This document shows positions 46,601 through 55,314 of a stretch of 64,000 bases of DNA, piece by piece. Position 1 is the first letter of the stretch. Every line of letters starts with the position of its first letter. The translations under genes and the position numbers were made by a program. The notes beneath the pieces are model-generated. The model saw only the letters and a list, made by a program, of their open reading frames with translations, had not been told where the DNA came from and did no database searches. The DNA is from Prevotellaceae bacterium UBA4332. GTDB lineage: Bacteria > Bacteroidota > Bacteroidia > Bacteroidales > Bacteroidaceae. The DNA is taken from NCBI GenBank assembly GCA_002394365.1, contig DGTQ01000017.1:264921-328920 (forward strand), read 5' to 3'.

Positions 46601-49600
46601 GTGATGTTCTCAGCATCAACAGTCTTTACAGAGTCTTTCAGTACCACGTAAGTATTACCATAGACGTTACCCAGTTGCGTGTAATCATTTGCCTTTGCAC
46701 CTATACGTCCCTTACCGCCACCGAAGACGTCGCCGAAGACATCGCCGCCACGTACCTTAACTATAGTCACAGAATCCTGAGGTGCTGCACTGTTAACAAC
46801 GTTAGCCACATCACCACCACCATATACATTACCATATACGCGTGCGTTCTCTGTTACATCTACGCGCGTAACGCCGAGCACTTGACCCATCTGGGTATAG
46901 TCAGTGTAATCGCCTTTGTCGCTTGTAGATTCTACGCCGGCACCACCACCGAATACATCGCCATATACGCCACCAGTACGACCCTTGGAGTCCGGCTCAG
47001 AAAGGCTTACCAATACGCGGGTGTTACCACCTACTTCACCGAGCTGTTCGCGAGTTCTGTTTGTTGTTATTATAGAGTTAGTCTGGTTGGTCTGATTGTC
47101 GAGTCGTGTTGCAGCATCAAGGTTATTATATGCTTCAAGTTGTCCGTAGCCGCCGCCATATACACGATGAACGAAGGTTGTACCGCCGAGCTTCACGTCT
47201 GTATCTCCCTTAACGAGTCCGGCATAGCCACCACCGATAACACCAAGGATGGTATAGCCACCGATACCATAGTTGTTACCGAAGATTTGAATCTCATCCT
47301 CGTTAACTGCTGTCTCGCGGTTCTCACCCTCAAACGGCAGATCGAGAGACCACTGCTGGTTGGTGCTCTCATCCTCGTCGTCACTATAGTAACCTTCCAC
47401 ACCCACTGTCACGTCAGTGCTCTTTACCTGTGTGAAGGCGCCATAGCCACCGCCGAATACGTAGAAGTGAGGATTAGCATTATCTGTGAAAGCATTCTTC
47501 CAGACAGTCTTCTTTATAAGGTCAGAAGGCACGGCACCATTCGTTACCTCTACCCTTGCGGTGTCAGTTACTACGCTGGCATACTCACCGCCACCATAGA
47601 TATTATGGTTGTTGAGGAATATTGGTGTTCCGTCATTCATCCTTATGAAACGAGTAGCTATATCACCTGTTGTCGTCTTACCATCCCACTTGATGAAATC
47701 CTGTGCAGTTTCATCCCACAACTGATCCCATATTACGTGGGCACCATTCACATATACTGCTGTCTGTCCGATGACATCGGCAGACTTGCTGACATTGTCT
47801 TTATCTGCAAGTACACCCTTACCGCCACCGAATATCTCGCCGGCGAAGGTACCAGCCGATACGCTAACCTGAGAGGTACCTTCTACGTTAGCCTGGTTAC
47901 CACCACCATAAATGTTTCCGTAAATCTTTGCATTAGTGTTAGCCAGTGACACCATAGTGCCGAATGGCTCAAAGGCACCGTTTGCCAGTGTACCAACAGG
48001 AGCGAGGTTACCGCCACCGAACACGTTACCGAGTACCTGTCCACCATTCATGCTTACGCTGGTGCTGGTGAATACGGTGCCTTCGTTACCGCCGCCATAA
48101 ACTTCTTTCAAACCAATAACCTTTGAGTCATCGTTAACAGTCTTGAAAGAGTTGATGTTGATTTTTGTCATGTTACAATATGTGTTGGCACCCAGACCTG
48201 CTCCATACACTGTAAGCTGCCCAGTACCCACACCATTGTTGATGTGCACCGTGGTATTACCGTCAGACTTTGCTCTAACAATATTAGCAATAGTAGAAGT
48301 TTCATTGCCATTTCCATCATTATACAGACCGATTATGGAAGCCAAGTTACCACCACCATAAACGTAGTGTGGCGTAGAGTAGTCTGCATTGAAATCTTCA
48401 TCTATGAAGTATGAGCCTGCACCGAGTGTTATGGTAGTGTTGCCCTTGATGTCAGCAGATGCCTTTACCGTAGCAGGCTCACCGCTGACTACACCCATGC
48501 CGCCGCCGTATATGTCGCCAGCGATACCAGAGTTGCTGATGCTTGCCGTCACGTTGCCATATACGTCGCCCTTCTCTGCGCCTCCGTATATGTCGCCGCC
48601 GATGATGTCGTTATCTATCACAAGGCTGACGTTACCGTAGATATTGCCGATAGAGTCAGGAGCCTGTGTTACCTCCACGTTGGTCTTACCCTGAGCAGCA
48701 CCGAACACCTTGCCCTTGACAATAGCTCCTGAGATATTGAGGTTTACTGCGTTCTTCAGTGAAGAGCCATAGTGTGATATCTCCGGTGTCATGAGAGCGT
48801 TGTCTGAACCTCCGTAACCAGTGTTTGCTATTGCGCCGCCACCATAGACGTTACCCTCGAAAGTACCTCCAGTGATATTCACCGTAGTGGTACCATATAT
48901 ACGAGCCATGTCTTTCAGGGTTGTATATTTACCAGCGTTGCTGTATCTTACGTCACCAAAACCAAGTCCGCCGCCGTAGATATTGCCTATGTACGTACTT
49001 CCGTTATCATGGAACGTACCACCAGTGATGTTCATAACCACGTCACCATATACTTGTCCAAGGGCGGTGTAGTTTCCGTGATATGCTGGCTTCGTATCGT
49101 CACCTGCATTACTTCGAGCAGTCTTGAAGTAATAGTCTGTACCGCGACCGCCTGCGAAGATACCTTCCTTACAGTAGAACTCACCGCCGTTGATGGTCAA
49201 TGATGCTACAGGGTGGTTTGCGTCCTTCTTAGCATACATATTGCCTGAACGATAGTTCGGATATGTAGCAGAGCTGGGCAGTATATCAGTAGATACGAAT
49301 CCGCTACCGCCACCGTAGATGCCGTAGATAGGATGCTCAGCCGTACCGAACACACCGTCATTGATAGTAACCGAGGTCTCAGTATCTTCTGGGTCTATTT
49401 CCGTGTAGTCATCGGTATCTGGATTGTAACACTTGATGTAAACCTTATAGTCACCAGTCTTGCTGCTGTAAGTTGACCAGTCTCCATAGAGTGTCACATT
49501 GCCCGCCTTGTTCGTTTGCCAATAAGGAAGGCGCTGTGAACCCGTGCTTGAAACGTCCTCTGCAACATGATACATACCATTTATACCACCAGCACCTGTT

Positions 49601-52600
49601 GCAAAGACGCCTGGTGTCACCTTCTCAATTGAAGGATAAGATGTACCTGTACGATACAGTACCTGCAATGTGCCACCGTTGATAGTGATACTGTTCTTTC
49701 CGTAGAAAGGAATAAGTACCATTCCATCACTGGCATGTGAACGTCCGAGACCACCGCCATAAATCTCTGTTATAGTGACACGCTCATTCTTTGTCATGCC
49801 GTCAGTCTTAGCAAGACGTGATTTCTCAGGATCGATTACGATGTTTGCGCGACCCATGAAAGAATTAAGAGGCATATAGTAAGTACCACTCTTGCTGACA
49901 TCACGTATAGCACCAAGGTTACCACTTGACGCACGTCCCACTCTTCCGCTATACACATTTATGTCAACGTCACCATACATGGAACCCTCGTGGTTACCTG
50001 CAAGCAGCATACCCACATCATAGGTCATAGGATTCTTATTGTTACTTCCACTACCTGCACTGGTAGCATCAGTATTATAGGCGTATTTGTGAGCCTCGTT
50101 CCATTCCCGGTCAATGTCGATATTCATGGTACACTTCACAGGCATGTTCGGCGTACCTATCATACTGGCAGTGGCATTAGTGTTCTGACGGTAAGTAGAA
50201 CATATAGCCGAGAAGTATCCCGATTTGATGTTTATCTCAAAGCCCTTGTTTCCATGAGGCATATGCGCCTCCATCAGAGCATTGTCGAAACCACTCACTG
50301 TTGTTTCCTTGAAACGTCCGTCGTTCATCGCGCCGCCGAATATCTGGAAGTCACAGTTGTCCGCGTTATCGCCAACCCTACCGAATGCATCGCTGGCACG
50401 ACGGAAATTGGTCATCACGAGGCTGTCGCCCATCTCCACGCTGTTGTAGAAACAGTAGAGTATGTCATAGTTATTACCACCATCGCCATCCGTTGAACTG
50501 CCATAGAACGTGAGGTTCTTGAAACGGGTGTCGCCATAGACGCACCAGTTATTATCATATCCGCCACACATCTCTATCACGGCAGGATATATCGTGCCAT
50601 TGTACTTGCCAGTGATGGTAACATTCTTCCACATGTCACCATTCTTCCAACCGCTGTATCCTGGAGTATAGTTTGATGCTGTGTATGTTGTCTTACCTCT
50701 ATTATCAGTAAAGTTAAAATCACCTCTCAACGTCGTACCGCTATAATAGGAAGCATACCACGATGCCCATGACTGCCCTGCCTGACTCGCGCTACAGTAG
50801 AAGCCCTCAGAGGTGCGTCCTCGGTCACTGGTACTCATGAGCACTATTATGTTGTCGTCCCATGTCACATTTTCACGCAGGAGGGAGTATGCCTTATGCC
50901 ATGACTTGACCGCAGTTGCAGGTGAAAGTCCGTCGTTGGAGTCGCTGCCCGCTGCACCTTCGTTGACAGACGAGATGCCTGATGGATTGAGATACACCAC
51001 CATGGTGTTGGCAGGCAGCATTGAAACGGTGAAGGTATAAGAGTTAGCCGCACGATAGTCGCTGTGTGCCGTACTGTCGGCTACTGTTATGATACAGTAG
51101 CGGATATAGGTCTCATCGTCTGTCACGTTGAGGTAGTCGTGGGTCTCACCGTCCAACTTAACACCGCTTCCCACCATGCCTTTGTACCACTGATAGGAGA
51201 TGACGAACTTCTCATTCTTCAGTGCGGTAGAGTCCATCGGTGTCTCGTAGTCTGTAGCCACTTTGGCATGCATAATCCACTTTATTGGATCCACGCCTTC
51301 CTCCTTAGATATAGTAGCAACAATGTTCTGGTTCTTTTCTATGAGAACAGGCTCTGAGTATGCACTCTCGCCATTGATGGTCGCGCATACCATTATATAC
51401 TGGTTGTGTACGGAAGGCGTTGCTGTGTAGGTGGCTGATGTGGCACCAGGAATGACTATGGTGTCGTTCTTCCATACTCCGGCGGACTCAGAGCGCATCT
51501 TCCAGTACCACTGGTAGGTGCGCTCACCCTCTGAGGCGCTGTTGACGGTTGCCTCGATGATGTGGCTGGTCACGTCGTCGCCGTTGTAGGTGTCCTTGGC
51601 GGTGACGTAGAGTCCGCTGACCTCGCCGATTGTGACGATAGGACGTGAGGCGGCGTTGCGGCTCCATGTCCACTTGTAGTTCTCAAGGTTTTCCTGCTCT
51701 TCCTCCGTGAGACCTGAAATGTCGTTGAAGGCAGAGGTGACAGTGGGGTCTTGCTCTGAGGCATAGATGCCCTGGTTAACGCCCTGGTACTCCAGAAGGT
51801 CGTAGTCGGTAGTGCCCGTGCCTGTGCCTGTATATACATTGCTGCTGACATGGGTTGCCACCTGCTTCATGTTGCGGTCGCCCCAGTCGGTGGTGACGGG
51901 AGGATATGTGTCGGTAATGTCGTGGTAAGCACCGTCGCTGTGGTAGTGCTGATAGTTGTAGAACATGTTGGTGGCATCGAAGGCGGCGGTATTGGTCGTC
52001 TTGCCAAGGAAGTGTTTGGGGAAATCAGCCCAGCCAGTGCCGTTATTGCCACTGTATGCCGAATAAGCGAAGATAGGACCTGCCATAGCTCCGGCACGCT
52101 GGTTTGCAGCATCGGCAGAGTTAACGTAAGAGCGTATCTTACCCGTGAAGATGGATGGCTTGGGGTAAGGCAGGGTGTTGTCGGCTGCGTTGGAGTACAT
52201 TCTGCCGATGAGACCGCCTACGAGGTAGTTGAGCTGCTCCCATGCGTTGCCTGCGTTCCAGAACTTAGGATACTGCAGATTGATGTCGGCATCGGATGAC
52301 ACATAGCGTATCACGGTGTTGGCAAGCGAGCCGTTATCATTGGTGAGCTGCTTGCGGAGCACACCGATGAGACCGCCCACGAAGAACTGCCTTGAACCCA
52401 AGGTGTAGGCGCTGGCGGTGCCTTCATCAGTAATCTTGGCGTTGGTGACAGCGATGTTCTCAATGGTGGCATTGGCTCCCACGAGGGCGGCGAGCGTGCC
52501 TATGTAGCAGTTATTCGCCCAGTTGTTGGAGCCTTCTGCACGCAGGGTGTTGCCGTCGTAGAATGCCACACCGTTGTTGTAACAGAAAGAGGTGTTGGAG

Positions 52601-55314
52601 GTGCGGTGGGTGAGTTGTATGTCGTCGATGATGAGGTTGCGCACCACGGCATTGGAAGCCGAGGTGTCGCCCGTCTTGATGTAGCGGTTCTCCTTACTTA
52701 TCTGACCGAACAAGCCCCAGAGATTGTAAACGCTGCTTGCGGAATAACCTGAGTGCCACTCCTGACGCACGCCGCTGATGGTGTAGCCCTTGCCGTCGAA
52801 CTCGCCAACGAAGGCTGCACTCTCACGGTATGAGCCGCTGCTGCCGTCGCCTGAATATACCTGTGCGCAGTTAGGTCCGATGGGGAAGAACTGCGTGCTG
52901 CTCATGGTGACGTTGGCATCCATCTCATAGTAGGACTGCTGGTAGCTGGGGGCTGTGGATGAGGTATTGCGACTCATCTGCGAGAGCAAGTTCATGCGGT
53001 TGCCGTTGTTGATGCCCGTGAGATAGATATGCTCGTTGGAAGTGTTTGCCTCGTAGAGCATCTGCTCCTGCATGAGGCGCAAGTCGTTCTCGCTGCCTAT
53101 TAGATATGGGTGGCTCTTAGTGCCCAGGTCGTAGGTGTAGGTGCGGAAACCTGCATCGACCTTAGTGGTACAACTCTCCTGGTCCTTCACGCGCAGTCTA
53201 TATATAGGTACCCACGTGGTAGCTACGGCGAGGGTGTCGCTTGCATCGCCGAATGCGACGACGGTGATGCCCTTACCAGACTGCCAGCCCTGATTATATA
53301 CGAAGTTTGGCTTTACGCTGCTGAGGGAGGTGCCAGAACCCGTCTCCACTCCATCGACATACCATTTGTATGACGTTGCGTCAGAGGCATTGGCTCCGCC
53401 AGGCGTGATGGTGAAGTTGTGGTCCACATATCCGCGCACGGTAGGACGCTTCTCCTCGTCAATCTCCTCGCCTGCCACACGCTCGCCGATGGTGAGCGTC
53501 ACCTTCTTGCTTGCCGTGCCCATAGCGGTCTCGATGTTACCCTTCAGACCTGCCACGAAACTCTTGGCGGCGGCGGAGTTCATGTACTTGGTGTGCATGT
53601 TGACACCCTGCGCAAAGAACATGTAGTAGTCAGGATAATTGCCCTGAACTGGTGGCGTGGTATTCGCCGCCGTCTGGTTCATCTCGGGGAAGATAGCCTG
53701 ATAGCCGTCGGTCCAGTTGGACTCCTTGCTGGGGTCCCATGTGTCAAAAGGTTTCTGACTATCCCACTGGCGCCAGCGACCGCTAAGACTTTTATTGCTA
53801 TTATAAGTGGAGCACGTCCACCACAGGAGGGTGCGGCTTGGGCGCGCCGTGGAATTGTTGCGGTTAGTGCGTTTGAGGGTGGTAGGATTGACGGTAACGT
53901 AGTTGTTGGCATCGACGCTTGAGGAAGCGAAGTTGAAATATACGCAGTCTGCTTCCCCCTCTGTGCCAAGATGCCCTGTTGTCTTGGCTGTTGCCAATTC
54001 ATCGGAGAGGCCTATCTTGTAGTCTCCGTAGTACCATGTGGCAGACCTACTCTTCTCCACACGGTCGGCATCGTTCATCTGCTCGCCGTCATAGAAATCA
54101 ACAATCTTGTTCCATCCGTTGTTCATTCCGATATAGACACAGGGCACTACAAAAGCTCCCGGCGCCTTGATCTTGCCTGAGAAGAACAGGTTCTCACACA
54201 TGCGGATAGGATACCAGTGGCTACCTACCACGCCGGCAACGGAGAAGTTGTTATTCTGGAAGCTGTTGTCAAGAGAATGCACGAAGTGATGGAAGTCGAA
54301 GTCTGCATTCGTTACAGCACAGTCGGTGATGTAGTTAGCCTGAAGCACCTTGGTGCCATCGGTAGCTGTCGCAACACCAGTGCCTCTGGTATCATCACTG
54401 ATGAAGCCTACTACGCCGCCTACAGAGAAGCGGTTGGTGGGGGGGTTGTTGCCAGTTGTTTGAGTAAGGAAGGTATGTTCACTGCCGTCGTCCTTGAACT
54501 TAGGATTGGTGACAAGGATGTTCTTGGCGTGTGACCAGCCATTGATACATGCTATAGTGCCTACGTTCCACTTTGTGGCTTGATTGCATCCGAGAGTAAT
54601 CTTTGGGTTGTTGACCTTGATGTTCTCTATAGTACAATAGCTCTGTACCTTACCAACCAAGATACCATAGTAACGCTCTCCGCTACGCTCGCCAGTGGTG
54701 CCGGCACTCTCCACAACAAGTTCGACATCGTTGAGGATGAGGTTCTTAATGCTGGCAGTCTGATTGGCATTATTACCCTGCAGACCACAGAACAGACCAT
54801 AGCGGCCATTCCAGGTTCCTGTCTCTTGACTGGAGCGTGCTACCATCTTCACGTTGCTGATGGTATGACCATTACCATCAAAGTGTCCACGGAAGCAGTT
54901 AGAATTTGACATACCGAACGTCCACTCGCGGTTAGTACCATCGAGGTCGATGTCGGCATCGAGGCGGAAATACTTGTTGAGGGCATTGTTGGAATTACTC
55001 TGTATCATGTAGCCCAGCGTAGCAAACTTGTGGGCACTGTCGATGACGTACGGACTGGCCGCCGTACCGCTACCCGTTATGCCTGCTGCCGACCACGAGG
55101 TAGAGTAATTACCGTCCCACACGTCCGCCTGCGCGTAAGAAAAAGTTCCTACGGACAGGAGCAAAACTGCCACGAGGCGACACAACGAGTTACGCATCAG
55201 GCGGTTCTCTGCGAACTGGCTGACGCTACTGATTGATTTCAAAATGTTGTTAAACCTTTGAATGTAGATATTACTCATAAGCCTGGTCATAGCTTTTTGT
55301 TTGGTTTGTTTCAT
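37666..55314 (-). CDS. Giant secreted repeat protein, 5882 residues (Tyr-Gly-Gly-Gly repeats), unknown function
   Basis: A single open frame for a protein of over 600 kDa. The signal sequence is unusual: about 45 residues precede the hydrophobic core at 48-63 (LVAVLLLSVGTFSYAQA). Residues about 78-230 resemble GLUG/IgA-protease-N-type beta-helical repeats (FRLDADIDLDG, HFDGNGHTISNVK). Ig-like segments lie near 1240-1480. About 1850-4310 is dominated by a (V/I)YGGG motif, for example GNVYGGGDVANV and GDVFGGGKGRIG. Longer super-repeats begin HN(I/L)YGGG near 2570, 3041 and 3486. The C-terminal tail FAQGIYIVDRKKIRLR is a type-IX-like sorting end. A beta-solenoid adhesin or surface filament is plausible; no catalytic motif is recognised. 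Confidence 0.85.
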   Translation of the reverse strand: MKQTKQKAMTRLMSNIYIQRFNNILKSISSVSQFAENRLMRNSLCRLVAVLLLSVGTFSYAQADVWDGNYSTSWSAAGITGSGTAASPYVIDSAHKFATLGYMIQSNSNNALNKYFRLDADIDLDGTNREWTFGMSNSNCFRGHFDGNGHTISNVKMVARSSQETGTWNGRYGLFCGLQGNNANQTASIKNLILNDVELVVESAGTTGERSGERYYGILVGKVQSYCTIENIKVNNPKITLGCNQATKWNVGTIACINGWSHAKNILVTNPKFKDDGSEHTFLTQTTGNNPPTNRFSVGGVVGFISDDTRGTGVATATDGTKVLQANYITDCAVTNADFDFHHFVHSLDNSFQNNNFSVAGVVGSHWYPIRMCENLFFSGKIKAPGAFVVPCVYIGMNNGWNKIVDFYDGEQMNDADRVEKSRSATWYYGDYKIGLSDELATAKTTGHLGTEGEADCVYFNFASSSVDANNYVTVNPTTLKRTNRNNSTARPSRTLLWWTCSTYNSNKSLSGRWRQWDSQKPFDTWDPSKESNWTDGYQAIFPEMNQTAANTTPPVQGNYPDYYMFFAQGVNMHTKYMNSAAAKSFVAGLKGNIETAMGTASKKVTLTIGERVAGEEIDEEKRPTVRGYVDHNFTITPGGANASDATSYKWYVDGVETGSGTSLSSVKPNFVYNQGWQSGKGITVVAFGDASDTLAVATTWVPIYRLRVKDQESCTTKVDAGFRTYTYDLGTKSHPYLIGSENDLRLMQEQMLYEANTSNEHIYLTGINNGNRMNLLSQMSRNTSSTAPSYQQSYYEMDANVTMSSTQFFPIGPNCAQVYSGDGSSGSYRESAAFVGEFDGKGYTISGVRQEWHSGYSASSVYNLWGLFGQISKENRYIKTGDTSASNAVVRNLIIDDIQLTHRTSNTSFCYNNGVAFYDGNTLRAEGSNNWANNCYIGTLAALVGANATIENIAVTNAKITDEGTASAYTLGSRQFFVGGLIGVLRKQLTNDNGSLANTVIRYVSSDADINLQYPKFWNAGNAWEQLNYLVGGLIGRMYSNAADNTLPYPKPSIFTGKIRSYVNSADAANQRAGAMAGPIFAYSAYSGNNGTGWADFPKHFLGKTTNTAAFDATNMFYNYQHYHSDGAYHDITDTYPPVTTDWGDRNMKQVATHVSSNVYTGTGTGTTDYDLLEYQGVNQGIYASEQDPTVTSAFNDISGLTEEEQENLENYKWTWSRNAASRPIVTIGEVSGLYVTAKDTYNGDDVTSHIIEATVNSASEGERTYQWYWKMRSESAGVWKNDTIVIPGATSATYTATPSVHNQYIMVCATINGESAYSEPVLIEKNQNIVATISKEEGVDPIKWIMHAKVATDYETPMDSTALKNEKFVISYQWYKGMVGSGVKLDGETHDYLNVTDDETYIRYCIITVADSTAHSDYRAANSYTFTVSMLPANTMVVYLNPSGISSVNEGAAGSDSNDGLSPATAVKSWHKAYSLLRENVTWDDNIIVLMSTSDRGRTSEGFYCSASQAGQSWASWYASYYSGTTLRGDFNFTDNRGKTTYTASNYTPGYSGWKNGDMWKNVTITGKYNGTIYPAVIEMCGGYDNNWCVYGDTRFKNLTFYGSSTDGDGGNNYDILYCFYNSVEMGDSLVMTNFRRASDAFGRVGDNADNCDFQIFGGAMNDGRFKETTVSGFDNALMEAHMPHGNKGFEINIKSGYFSAICSTYRQNTNATASMIGTPNMPVKCTMNIDIDREWNEAHKYAYNTDATSAGSGSNNKNPMTYDVGMLLAGNHEGSMYGDVDINVYSGRVGRASSGNLGAIRDVSKSGTYYMPLNSFMGRANIVIDPEKSRLAKTDGMTKNERVTITEIYGGGLGRSHASDGMVLIPFYGKNSITINGGTLQVLYRTGTSYPSIEKVTPGVFATGAGGINGMYHVAEDVSSTGSQRLPYWQTNKAGNVTLYGDWSTYSSKTGDYKVYIKCYNPDTDDYTEIDPEDTETSVTINDGVFGTAEHPIYGIYGGGSGFVSTDILPSSATYPNYRSGNMYAKKDANHPVASLTINGGEFYCKEGIFAGGRGTDYYFKTARSNAGDDTKPAYHGNYTALGQVYGDVVMNITGGTFHDNGSTYIGNIYGGGLGFGDVRYSNAGKYTTLKDMARIYGTTTVNITGGTFEGNVYGGGAIANTGYGGSDNALMTPEISHYGSSLKNAVNLNISGAIVKGKVFGAAQGKTNVEVTQAPDSIGNIYGNVSLVIDNDIIGGDIYGGAEKGDVYGNVTASISNSGIAGDIYGGGMGVVSGEPATVKASADIKGNTTITLGAGSYFIDEDFNADYSTPHYVYGGGNLASIIGLYNDGNGNETSTIANIVRAKSDGNTTVHINNGVGTGQLTVYGAGLGANTYCNMTKININSFKTVNDDSKVIGLKEVYGGGNEGTVFTSTSVSMNGGQVLGNVFGGGNLAPVGTLANGAFEPFGTMVSLANTNAKIYGNIYGGGNQANVEGTSQVSVSAGTFAGEIFGGGKGVLADKDNVSKSADVIGQTAVYVNGAHVIWDQLWDETAQDFIKWDGKTTTGDIATRFIRMNDGTPIFLNNHNIYGGGEYASVVTDTARVEVTNGAVPSDLIKKTVWKNAFTDNANPHFYVFGGGYGAFTQVKSTDVTVGVEGYYSDDEDESTNQQWSLDLPFEGENRETAVNEDEIQIFGNNYGIGGYTILGVIGGGYAGLVKGDTDVKLGGTTFVHRVYGGGYGQLEAYNNLDAATRLDNQTNQTNSIITTNRTREQLGEVGGNTRVLVSLSEPDSKGRTGGVYGDVFGGGAGVESTSDKGDYTDYTQMGQVLGVTRVDVTENARVYGNVYGGGDVANVVNSAAPQDSVTIVKVRGGDVFGDVFGGGKGRIGAKANDYTQLGNVYGNTYVVLKDSVKTVDAENITISPNIWGNVYGGGEVGDVKQTSGTRGDAFVSIDGGNVGGDVYGAGYGDIDKDGFLSSADVEGNTNVIVNGGSFLWKQAAELDGNIKTLVESQIDRETALAIIAARKSGEPSAELESLKENYKDVFDYDNNQFIRDHNLYGGGNTVSAVTGNANITVNHGMLNDDIAYFDDKIWNLSSLLTQLVTDNNSHPQFSVFGGGYGINTTIGIDTNVKVQVGKESETYASKAADQATWNSLFNETNGVWKTEYDDLNEQVKDAYYGGTSGSNGLFRYTTVRLANLFSMPNHTFMNIVGGGMAGRVNGDAHVDVSDQSMCQNIIGGGIGIEPASVGVTPEGTETYGQVGGSATVNITGAIVAGNVYGGGAGVESYWKGDSYVDFPLIGAVDKTTSVTIDGTPSSTIIFGKVYGGGDIADVTNSASATTASEVTIQGGCVYQQVFAGGSGRIASECKNYTLLGKVYGNTKVTIQNATSSPWLWNRVYGGGSYGSVTGNTTVDIKGGHLGYNIFGAGLGDVRTLSDGTESITTSYVGTEASPKSSTINVSGGEWCLSQMWDLENKRWVARTGLTSAQFDDDAKKFKINHNIYGGGNAASKVWGNATINMNKSLLKGATNLGHDDVGRTATSLFASTEWKEVYNKVGSFHFCLIGGGYGEHTEVTGNTTVNVNIPAASPGDAISAAFIESATDKLKEDMYTLFKSEQAIMDVIGGGYNGKVGGNTQVNISGDPFIRRVFGGSFYADIVGNTEVNITSACVDDIFAGGMMGDVKHNATLNIGTDGAATNSKILICHDVYGGNDVSGQIDGQITVDIRGGKIYHNVYGAGNGNYLYRLNEHRQKVTTVEDYEYDNTDYGLVYEVPRRSELMEGSAASSSEAARLVNINSFRPQAQYIDLSIAGASGSPAVPGDEVARVKVLGKVFGGGNTATVTQLDGTNKPAVSVNIGNYVTANQVFMGSDGDAMFDESSTGLLAKFMTINDVKLPNEINWSGDPYNKAIPLKYLPLELDDRVKTFPHIIDLYFQPVEMSVQPVLKWNGTVGNTSSNPTVTETYIGSFFCGGNRGNMDVTPDSNGNAVDYIFPNGLTIKDKIVGGCNNANYKNTNLGLEHEGGYLLGKRATAEAMIKLKVAEDCIIRPYSATNESTTYTGGNIYGGCYETGTINGDIQLDVLANMLKGVGVDKLAATDEEKICVGSVFGAGNGVESYVYGNVTVNFGSKDVACSPGTSTSQQPASLDIPFEGSNANKVTDTYDTTFNDEGTSANSIYGGGEKGKVVGNTVVKILNGHVAGDVCGGSYAGVQHGSTHVFVGYPDYYKVLKSGEYLVKRADKAVDNNALRNFDGSKAIKDTIRLVAGDFIAPCVWDSVYAVKSPVTGATAQNIADSKGTYFQLQSPAAPTWSNVHILIDEGVYGGGYELNSGYTGTGGVGTYTIRKYTSDMNVNNSSTIDDNDPLYNNSTIGYGGNTTVLVWEDDYASTGADHEHITISQESAEGGLYGDGHMSYSEGFRAGELKGYGYANHRVVAVGGGATEVNAAKVMNTIQRLDIMRLTDNCLILNGARDYTVNAVSTTPYSISRVGELQMISGINDSGTLTTDSTTIGYRNYVGLTNNIHFVGAIKSNVSFDADYHNAKGAKTGGTSYRTKKKEYIDTWYRAYPNGLIDENSDDYKNMTVDAQGLYQAAKSTFEERNSATAKNMIGLSSGYAMKVQNTRTKDAVGTDSLFYGPIEGVIEMKLILPIADEGGGYVYADNVHDDKDYFLESTGNFVFPIQAKKAHFVVDDCLLKKFDELDGTNHDISAGTHGAKDAHDSEMHYWFLAGVHYIYNLHITGYTYDSSSKPITFHADTSDGLTIFEGAEGNGANALKIESVTWKTNEDCDFNDADGCDILNGSKKYGLKISASYSRYTEEDEDVENGKAKVGDVKTLYNEDGLFADIKRSDNTGEQVMRYTGDAPSFVDPKFAICLVDSVDNASKNTEGLTAAEYFDKHFAQPDTVKIVMKSGTGYDKTYEVNLIIKYVKGPSHTGNISIANCALPGEYVKINKGVTIDADEAFAQNGEFLHIGQLNAARTDFASGYLTYDASGATTSESLKGKIYSDPAGKYLMIPAYYFMNGYGVQYVYTCNNMDSNGIPVEFPVDMQVDGSGHVSDTLVVHNYHRMDPHPAGTNPVDLHLAEAVTRAKAEPAFAQPRIYLSDAKDMQAFQQWVDTVGVSISKMKLSGYADSLTVPTAGEYAQFYLQNNITVQQELENADLYYKTPTQFAGTLNGDGYSVNGITGNLFGTLTGKVYNLGLPSGSIAGSVTGEGKIRTSFEYEKHLVYNLDGNSEEYKEADFNDGKVAYNLNQYYLEARKYLKEQGEEPASPAIAKVGTLAGQEAVKYVADYYANGDYQYARQYNATTASEYLRTNDRAHYAEDVLTSYDTYETYHNTAHTVDASRAVNVEEQGNYKPLFNAAKIATASSAAVAKNDYIFFGQGLQETPETYPSAIASHTVGNMSNRVYRASGFYQTKVDQGFHFNANHEKAIDTWIHNPKTTAIDFTGKRDAENIADAGVTVPSAGWLEANSQKVFYAPAVDMPSESNSIQINAEVTKNLLIYTPDTTGMTSYSMAKLADAKLRYNENTYEDDILGHQIQLKSGNYKADRLHLVDMEDFNAPIQFAADTAWYIRDPETETGYVNEAGRAWSSISLPYTVQKASLSVGLDRVKDAYDNGKIGAQKDITYFYGATDNPADFTVRKRTVLGHEFWLRRLTEVSGNKATFKRPVYGIDGRSEESNAVSEVNRSFTAYTPFIVSFPGDWFYEFNMTGQSIAFEAADATIAVTDDNVGAKKTTAGSYSYYGAYLNNSGEAGAYAIERTGNGDRFDNNAPIYPFRGYLTTSDTPLAGNSMDLDFNVQSSISNGDYILIGDDLSKLEDVLDGDIERDPDGGISTPSGLCVYGVGTRLVVVSDYATTLPVYTSTGALVRVLDVRPGTATYSGFAQGIYIVDRKKIRLR

